Source: Rhizobium redzepovicii
GTDB lineage: Bacteria; Pseudomonadota; Alphaproteobacteria; Rhizobiales; Rhizobiaceae
DNA length: 64,000 bases
Assembly: GCF_019793435.1 (NCBI RefSeq)
Contig: NZ_JAILYH010000002.1
Coordinates: forward strand, 434,001-498,000
Direction of reading: 5' to 3'
A program made the translations under genes and the position numbers. A model generated the notes under the pieces. That model had not been told where the DNA came from and did not search any database. It saw only the letters and a list, made by a program, of their open reading frames with translations. Position 1 is the first letter of the stretch; the number at the start of each line of letters is the position of its first letter. Of the stretch, positions 60,839 through 64,000 are shown in pieces.

Positions 60839-61588
60839 CTACTGCCCAGGGAATTTGACCATCGTGCCGCCGCCGGTCGCCTGATCCGTCGGGAAGACTT
60901 CGATCCGGGCTACGTCGACGAAGATGGGAAGCTCGATGGCATTGGCGATGATAGTGGCGATGTGGGAGGACTGTATCGGACGGTAGCCGTCGTAGAGCAG
61001 GGTCCGAGCCTGATTGCCCGCCATTGCGGTGCGATAAAGGTCCGTCTGGACGCGGCCCGGCACTACCTCCGTCACGCGAACCGAGCTTCCGAGCAGATCG
61101 CAGCGGAGATTGTCGCAAAACAGGCTGAGCCCGGCCTTCGACGGGCCGTAGGCCGCCATGTTCGGATAGGGCGCCTGGCCGCCGCTCGAACCGATATAGA
61201 TGAGATGGCCACGCTTTCGCTCGACCATGGCAGGCAGGAACGCGCGGGTCAGATGCATCGGCGCTTTGAGATTGATGTCGATCATGGCATCGATCTCGGA
61301 AGGTTCGATCTCGCTGAACGTTGCCCGCGTCGAGAGAATGCCGGCATTGTTGACCAGGATGTCGACATCAACGCCATCAAGCTGCCGCACGATTTCAGCG
61401 GTGTCGCGGACATCGGCCCGGATCGGCTTGGCTCCGCTCTCCGCGGCCAATTCATCGAGTGCCTCGGCGTTTCGGCCGACGGCATAAACCGTCAGCCCCA
61501 TGTCGCGCAGCCTGCCGACGGTGGCGCGGCCGATGCCGCTCGTCGCACCCGTGACGACGGCGACCCGATAGGCCAGCGGCTCAGACAT
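60839..61588 (-). CDS. Short-chain dehydrogenase/reductase
   Basis: A 249-residue classical SDR from the ATG at 61588, which has GGAGG 8 bases before it and removes a non-family extension. The NAD(P) motif TGATSGIG is at residues 13-20, followed by NNAG, the serine in YIGSSGG and the catalytic AYGPSK (YxxxK). It is expected to oxidise or reduce a hydroxy/keto acid or sugar in the cytoplasm. It overlaps the preceding SDR gene by 8 bases, so the two are coupled, perhaps acting in sequence. The substrate is unknown. Confidence 0.88.
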   Translation of the reverse strand: MSEPLAYRVAVVTGATSGIGRATVGRLRDMGLTVYAVGRNAEALDELAAESGAKPIRADVRDTAEIVRQLDGVDVDILVNNAGILSTRATFSEIEPSEIDAMIDINLKAPMHLTRAFLPAMVERKRGHLIYIGSSGGQAPYPNMAAYGPSKAGLSLFCDNLRCDLLGSSVRVTEVVPGRVQTDLYRTAMAGNQARTLLYDGYRPIQSSHIATIIANAIELPIFVDVARIEVFPTDQATGGGTMVKFPGQ

Positions 61589-62330
61589 AGATGTAGCCTC
61601 CGCTGACGACGACGTTTTCGCCGGTGGCATAGGTGTTGCGGCTCGACGCCATCATGACGATCCATTCCGCCATCTCGGCCGGCTCGGCCGCACGGCCAAG
61701 CGCGCTGGCCTTGGCGAGCTCGGGGAGAAATCCGAGCTCCTTTGCGCGGTCGGTCGCAAAACCGGCGGGTGCGACGGAATTGACAAGGATCTGATCCTTG
61801 GCGCATTCCTGGGCAAAAGATTTCGTCAGGCTGACGACGGCAGCCTTGGTTGCGGCATAATGGGCGTTTTGGGGGTGGGCCTTGAAAGCATCGACCGAGG
61901 TCACGTTGACGATCCGCCCCGTCACCGCGGGCGCGTTCACATGCTGGCGCATATGCAGGACGGCAGCGACCATCATATGATAGGTACCCTTGACGTTGAT
62001 CGCATTTTCGAGATCCCACTCCTCATCGGTGATCTCAAGGATAGGCCGCCGGGGATAGATGGCGGCGCTGTTGACGAGCACATGGATCCGGCCGAGCGTG
62101 CCGGCGATCTCGTTAAACCCGCGATGCGCCGTTTCCGACTTGGAAATATCGGCAACGGCCGTTGCGACCTCGGCGCCCAGCGCGCGCAGCGCCGTAGCCG
62201 ACGAAGCAAGCAGTTCCTCGTTGCGATCGATGAGCCCAATCCTGGTGGCCCCATGCGAGATCATGAGCTTCGCCGTCGTCAATCCGAGCCCGGAAGCGCC
62301 GCCGACGATGATTGCGGTCTGGTTCTTCAA
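61581..62330 (-). CDS. Short-chain dehydrogenase/reductase
   Basis: A 249-residue SDR. The cofactor motif reads GGASGLG at residues 10-16, the family NNAG is varied to NSAA, and the catalytic part is NVTSVDA with HYAATKAA (YxxxK). The C-terminus ends in the usual [10 protein letters not shown] strand. It is the first gene of a two-gene operon with the next SDR and is divergent from the YdiJ-like dehydrogenase gene. The linkage suggests a shared pathway for a hydroxy acid, as an inference. Confidence 0.88.
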   Translation of the reverse strand: MKNQTAIIVGGASGLGLTTAKLMISHGATRIGLIDRNEELLASSATALRALGAEVATAVADISKSETAHRGFNEIAGTLGRIHVLVNSAAIYPRRPILEITDEEWDLENAINVKGTYHMMVAAVLHMRQHVNAPAVTGRIVNVTSVDAFKAHPQNAHYAATKAAVVSLTKSFAQECAKDQILVNSVAPAGFATDRAKELGFLPELAKASALGRAAEPAEMAEWIVMMASSRNTYATGENVVVSGGYIYV

Positions 62331-62425
62331 AGTTCCACCTCGTTGTTTGGCGCTGCGCCATCATTGTATGTTATCACTTATATGCTAAGCTTGGCAAAGC
62401 TCAAGTGCATTCTGAAGGTTTCGAA

Positions 62426-64000
62426 ATGATTCCACGCCTCCAGCCGAAGGTTTCAATCCCCCTGCCCCCCGCAGGTTTCTTCCAGCGGCTTGTCGAGGCG
62501 GGGTTTTCCGGCGATATCGAAACCGGCGCGGCAAGCCGAACCGTGTTTTCGACCGACAATTCCATCTACCAGGTCGAACCGACCGGCATCCTTTTTCCGC
62601 GGGCCGTCGAAGACCTGCAGGTCGTGGCGGCCGTGCTATCGGAACCCGCCTTCCGAGGGATCGGCCTCGCGCCGCGCGGCGGCGGCACCGGCACCAACGG
62701 TCAATCGCTGACATCGGGCATTGTGCTGGACTGTTCGCGGCACATGACGTCCGTTCTCGAGATCGATCCCGTCCGAAGGATTGCGCGCGTCCAGGCGGGC
62801 GTCGTCAAGGATCAGTTGAACCGGGCATTGAAGCCCCATGGCCTCTTTTTCGCTCCCGAACTCTCCACCTCCAACCGCGCCACCATCGGCGGCATGATCT
62901 CCACCGACGCCTGCGGCCAGGGTTCCTGCCTCTACGGCAAGACCAGCAACCACGTCCTCGGATTGCGCATCGTTCTTACGGACGGGTCCGACTTTTGGTC
63001 GCGCCCGCTCGACGCGGAAGCGTTCGAGGAGATCGCCGCGCGAGAGAGCCGCGTCGGCAAGATCCACAGGGCGGTTGAACGGATCGCCCGGGAAAAACAC
63101 GAGCGGATCGCCGAAATCTTCCCGAAGCTCAACCGCTATATGACCGGCTACGACCTCGCCCATGTCAGGCGCGGCGACGGACACTTCGACCTCAATGCCA
63201 TACTCTGCGGCTCGGAGGGAACGCTGGCGATGATCGCCGAAGCCGAGCTTAACCTCCTGCCGATCCCCGCCCATGCGGCGCTGATCAACATCCGCTACGG
63301 CGACTTCAACACCGCCCTGGAGGATGCCCGCAACCTCGTGGCGCTGAACGTCGCCTCGGTGGAAACGGTCGACGAGAAAGTTCTCGGCCTCGCGAAAGGC
63401 GACATCGTCTGGACCGGCATTGCGCGCTTCTTTCCCGACGATCCGGACAGCACGACGAACGGCATCAATATTGCCGAAGTGCTCGCCGACGATGAAGAGG
63501 AACTCGAACGCCAGCTTGCGGAGGTGACCGCCGCGCTCGACACGGGCGCGAATGCCCGCCATGCCGGTTATACGATCGCCCGGGGTCATGCCGATGTCGA
63601 GGCGATCTGGTCGATGCGCAAGCGCGCGGTCGGCCTGCTCGGCAACGTGGAAGGGCCGGTCAGACCCGTCGCTTTCGTCGAGGATACGGCCGTGCCGCCG
63701 GAAAATCTGGCGGCCTATATTCGCGAATTCCGCGCACTTCTCGATGGCGCCGGCCTTTCCTACGGCATGTTCGGCCATGTCGATGCCGGCGTCCTGCACG
63801 TGCGGCCGGCGCTCGACCTGACCCGCGCTGATCACGTCCGGCTGGTTCGCGAAGTCAGCGACGCCGTCGTGGCGCTCACCCGCAAATATGGCGGCGTGCT
63901 CTGGGGAGAGCATGGCAAGGGCGTACGTTCGGAATATGTGCCGGAATTTTTCGGCGATCTTTATCCCAGCCTGCAGGAGATCAAGCGGGCATTCGATCCC
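62426..64000 (+). CDS. ydiJ: YdiJ-like FAD-dependent D-2-hydroxy-acid dehydrogenase, cut at window end
   Basis: The first 525 codons of a long flavoprotein gene; the frame is still open at the window edge. The FAD-binding part has STDNSIYQVEP, APRGGGTGTNGQSLT and FAPELSTSNRATIGGMISTDACGQGSCLYGKTS, and the later FGHVDAGVLHVRPALDL and GGVLWGEHGKGVRSEYVPEFF hold the substrate and metal histidines. This pattern is that of YdiJ, a protein of about 1000 residues whose missing C-terminal part should carry Fe-S clusters. Enteric YdiJ oxidises D-2-hydroxyglutarate. Divergent SDR genes share its upstream region. Confidence 0.88.
   Translation, partial: MIPRLQPKVSIPLPPAGFFQRLVEAGFSGDIETGAASRTVFSTDNSIYQVEPTGILFPRAVEDLQVVAAVLSEPAFRGIGLAPRGGGTGTNGQSLTSGIVLDCSRHMTSVLEIDPVRRIARVQAGVVKDQLNRALKPHGLFFAPELSTSNRATIGGMISTDACGQGSCLYGKTSNHVLGLRIVLTDGSDFWSRPLDAEAFEEIAARESRVGKIHRAVERIAREKHERIAEIFPKLNRYMTGYDLAHVRRGDGHFDLNAILCGSEGTLAMIAEAELNLLPIPAHAALINIRYGDFNTALEDARNLVALNVASVETVDEKVLGLAKGDIVWTGIARFFPDDPDSTTNGINIAEVLADDEEELERQLAEVTAALDTGANARHAGYTIARGHADVEAIWSMRKRAVGLLGNVEGPVRPVAFVEDTAVPPENLAAYIREFRALLDGAGLSYGMFGHVDAGVLHVRPALDLTRADHVRLVREVSDAVVALTRKYGGVLWGEHGKGVRSEYVPEFFGDLYPSLQEIKRAFDP

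Overview
The window looks like a chromosome or megaplasmid segment of a fast-growing alphaproteobacterium of the Rhizobium/Agrobacterium group, most like Rhizobium leguminosarum or R. etli. This is inferred from the high GC content, the density of CUT1 sugar ABC transporters with LacI, GntR and ROK regulators, receptor-rich chemotaxis genes, and families common in rhizobia (DUF3422, DUF2934, DUF4272, 2CSK-type sensor kinases). No rRNA, tRNA, CRISPR array, prophage or intact insertion sequence was seen.

Layout. 1-5.1 kb: a cut gene, an APH-fold kinase, a CorA-type transporter, a DUF4272 protein and a chemoreceptor. 5.2-14 kb: an NCS1 nucleobase permease, then a TetR-controlled RND efflux operon with two tandem adaptor lipoproteins, one RND pump and a lipoprotein hydrolase. 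14.2-17.7 kb: LacI, AraC and ROK regulators. 17.9-27.5 kb: module A, a pectin or rhamnogalacturonan oligosaccharide locus. It has a complete CUT1 transporter, GH28-like and GH105 enzymes and a large unrecognised protein, with the binding protein divergent and two near-identical palindromes in the divergent promoter region. 27.6-33.6 kb: an MFS exporter, DUF3422, and a chemoreceptor paired with an orphan sugar-binding protein. 33.8-39.5 kb: module B, a fucoside locus (two permeases, binding protein, GH29 enzyme, divergent LacI) with no ATPase gene. 39.8-43.6 kb: a GntR regulator and a NitT/TauT-type ABC transporter. 43.7-45.8 kb: a two-component system. 45.8-56.8 kb: module C, a uronate-oligosaccharide locus (heparinase-like, discoidin-like, GH88, DUF624 and DUF2264 proteins plus a full CUT1 transporter). 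56.8-60.7 kb: small and decaying genes, including a toxin-antitoxin pair with a frameshifted toxin, a HIT gene broken by an in-frame stop, an HD-domain gene without a normal start codon, and small hypotheticals. 60.8-64 kb: two SDR oxidoreductases divergent from a YdiJ-like flavoprotein dehydrogenase cut by the window end.

How the genes work together. Modules A, B and C share one logic. The sugar-active enzymes carry no visible signal peptide, whereas the binding proteins do. Oligosaccharides are therefore probably imported intact and taken apart in the cytoplasm. Module B probably borrows an ATPase, and the ones encoded in modules A and C are candidates. The two chemoreceptors and the orphan binding protein could guide cells to the same plant-derived sugars. 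Function calls rest on motif and family recognition by reading; no database search was run.
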